Both the position numbers and the translations under genes were made by a program. DNA of 6,356 bases from Pseudomonadales bacterium (GTDB taxonomy: Bacteria; Pseudomonadota; Gammaproteobacteria; Pseudomonadales; JAHEIH01). Each line of letters begins with the position of its first letter. Position 1 is the stretch's first letter. The stretch covers positions 1 to 6,356 of the forward strand of contig JALRIU010000213.1 in NCBI GenBank assembly GCA_023255355.1. The letters are read 5' to 3'. This document shows positions 6,260 through 6,356 of the stretch, piece by piece. The notes beneath the pieces were generated by a model. The model did no database searches. It saw only the letters and a list, made by a program, of their open reading frames with translations, and was not told where the DNA came from.

Positions 6260-6267
6260 GGAACTGT
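6253..6267 (+). promoter_or_regulatory. pal ribosome-binding site in a hairpin loop
   Basis: ACAGT (6253-6257) and ACTGT (6263-6267) are perfect inverted copies around AAGGA (6258-6262), the Shine-Dalgarno sequence nine bases before the pal ATG. The tolB stop codon (6257-6259) spans the stem-loop edge. The stem is only five pairs, so its stability in vivo is uncertain. The ribosome-binding role of AAGGA is much surer than the hairpin. Confidence 0.5.
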
Positions 6268-6271
6268 AATC

Positions 6272-6356
6272 ATGGCAATGAATAAATTTAAACTTTTAGG
6301 TGTGTCTTTGGCTGCTTTGGTAGCTGTTGGCTGTTCAAACACTAGTACTGTAGATA
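6272..6356 (+). CDS. pal: Peptidoglycan-associated lipoprotein Pal, N-terminal end (partial)
   Basis: Only the first 28 codons are present; the gene runs off the window. They encode a lipoprotein signal peptide: MAMNKFKLL, a hydrophobic core SLAALVAV, and a lipobox ending A-V-G with Cys21 as the lipidated residue. Ser follows the cysteine, not Asp, which fits sorting to the outer membrane. After it comes a Ser/Thr/Asn-rich linker as in Pal. The OmpA-like peptidoglycan-binding domain is outside the window, so the name rests on the lipobox plus position directly after tolB, the universal neighbour of pal. ATG 6272 is chosen because AAGGA (6258-6262) is nine bases upstream; an in-frame ATG at 6278 would be 15 away. 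Known as oprL in Pseudomonas. Confidence 0.88.
   Translation, partial: MAMNKFKLLGVSLAALVAVGCSNTSTVD

Overview
The window is an ordinary but tightly packed piece of a gammaproteobacterial chromosome, all on the + strand. It holds the 3' end of aspS, a 251-base gap, then ruvC-ruvA-ruvB-ybgC-tolQ-tolR-tolA-tolB and the first codons of pal. This gene order (aspS ... ruvCAB-ybgC-tolQRAB-pal) is familiar from Pseudomonas and its relatives. The protein sequences, the moderate GC content and a short Lys/Pro-rich TolA suggest a non-enteric, perhaps marine or pseudomonad-like gammaproteobacterium. I cannot name the genus.

Region by region: positions 1-271 encode the C-terminal 89 residues of aspartyl-tRNA synthetase. 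Positions 272-522 are non-coding. They hold a GC-rich stem-loop after aspS, several short palindromes (one a perfect 7+3+7 inverted repeat), a weak sigma70-like promoter and, ten bases before ruvC, a textbook LexA box (CTGT-N8-ACAG). From 523 to 2695 lie ruvC, ruvA and ruvB, which encode the resolvase and branch-migration motor for Holliday junctions. From 2692 onward lies the Tol-Pal envelope cluster: the ybgC thioesterase, the inner-membrane TolQ/TolR motor, the TolA transducer, periplasmic TolB and the lipoprotein Pal.

Most junctions overlap or nearly touch: 4-base overlaps at ruvA/ruvB, ruvB/ybgC and tolA/tolB, an 8-base overlap at tolQ/tolR and a 1-base overlap at tolR/tolA. The largest gap after ruvC starts is 12 bases. 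The whole set therefore reads as one transcription unit, although promoters inside genes cannot be excluded. The LexA box at its head implies that the complete RuvABC set is DNA-damage inducible, and perhaps that SOS transcription runs on into the Tol-Pal genes.

I see no mobile element, CRISPR array, RNA gene or broken gene, and no undescribed system. The points worth a second look are the SOS/Tol-Pal linkage, the absence of yebC between aspS and ruvC, a His-to-Tyr change in the YbgC active-site region, a TonB-like linker in TolA with an in-frame slippery heptamer, and a small hairpin that presents the pal ribosome-binding site in its loop.
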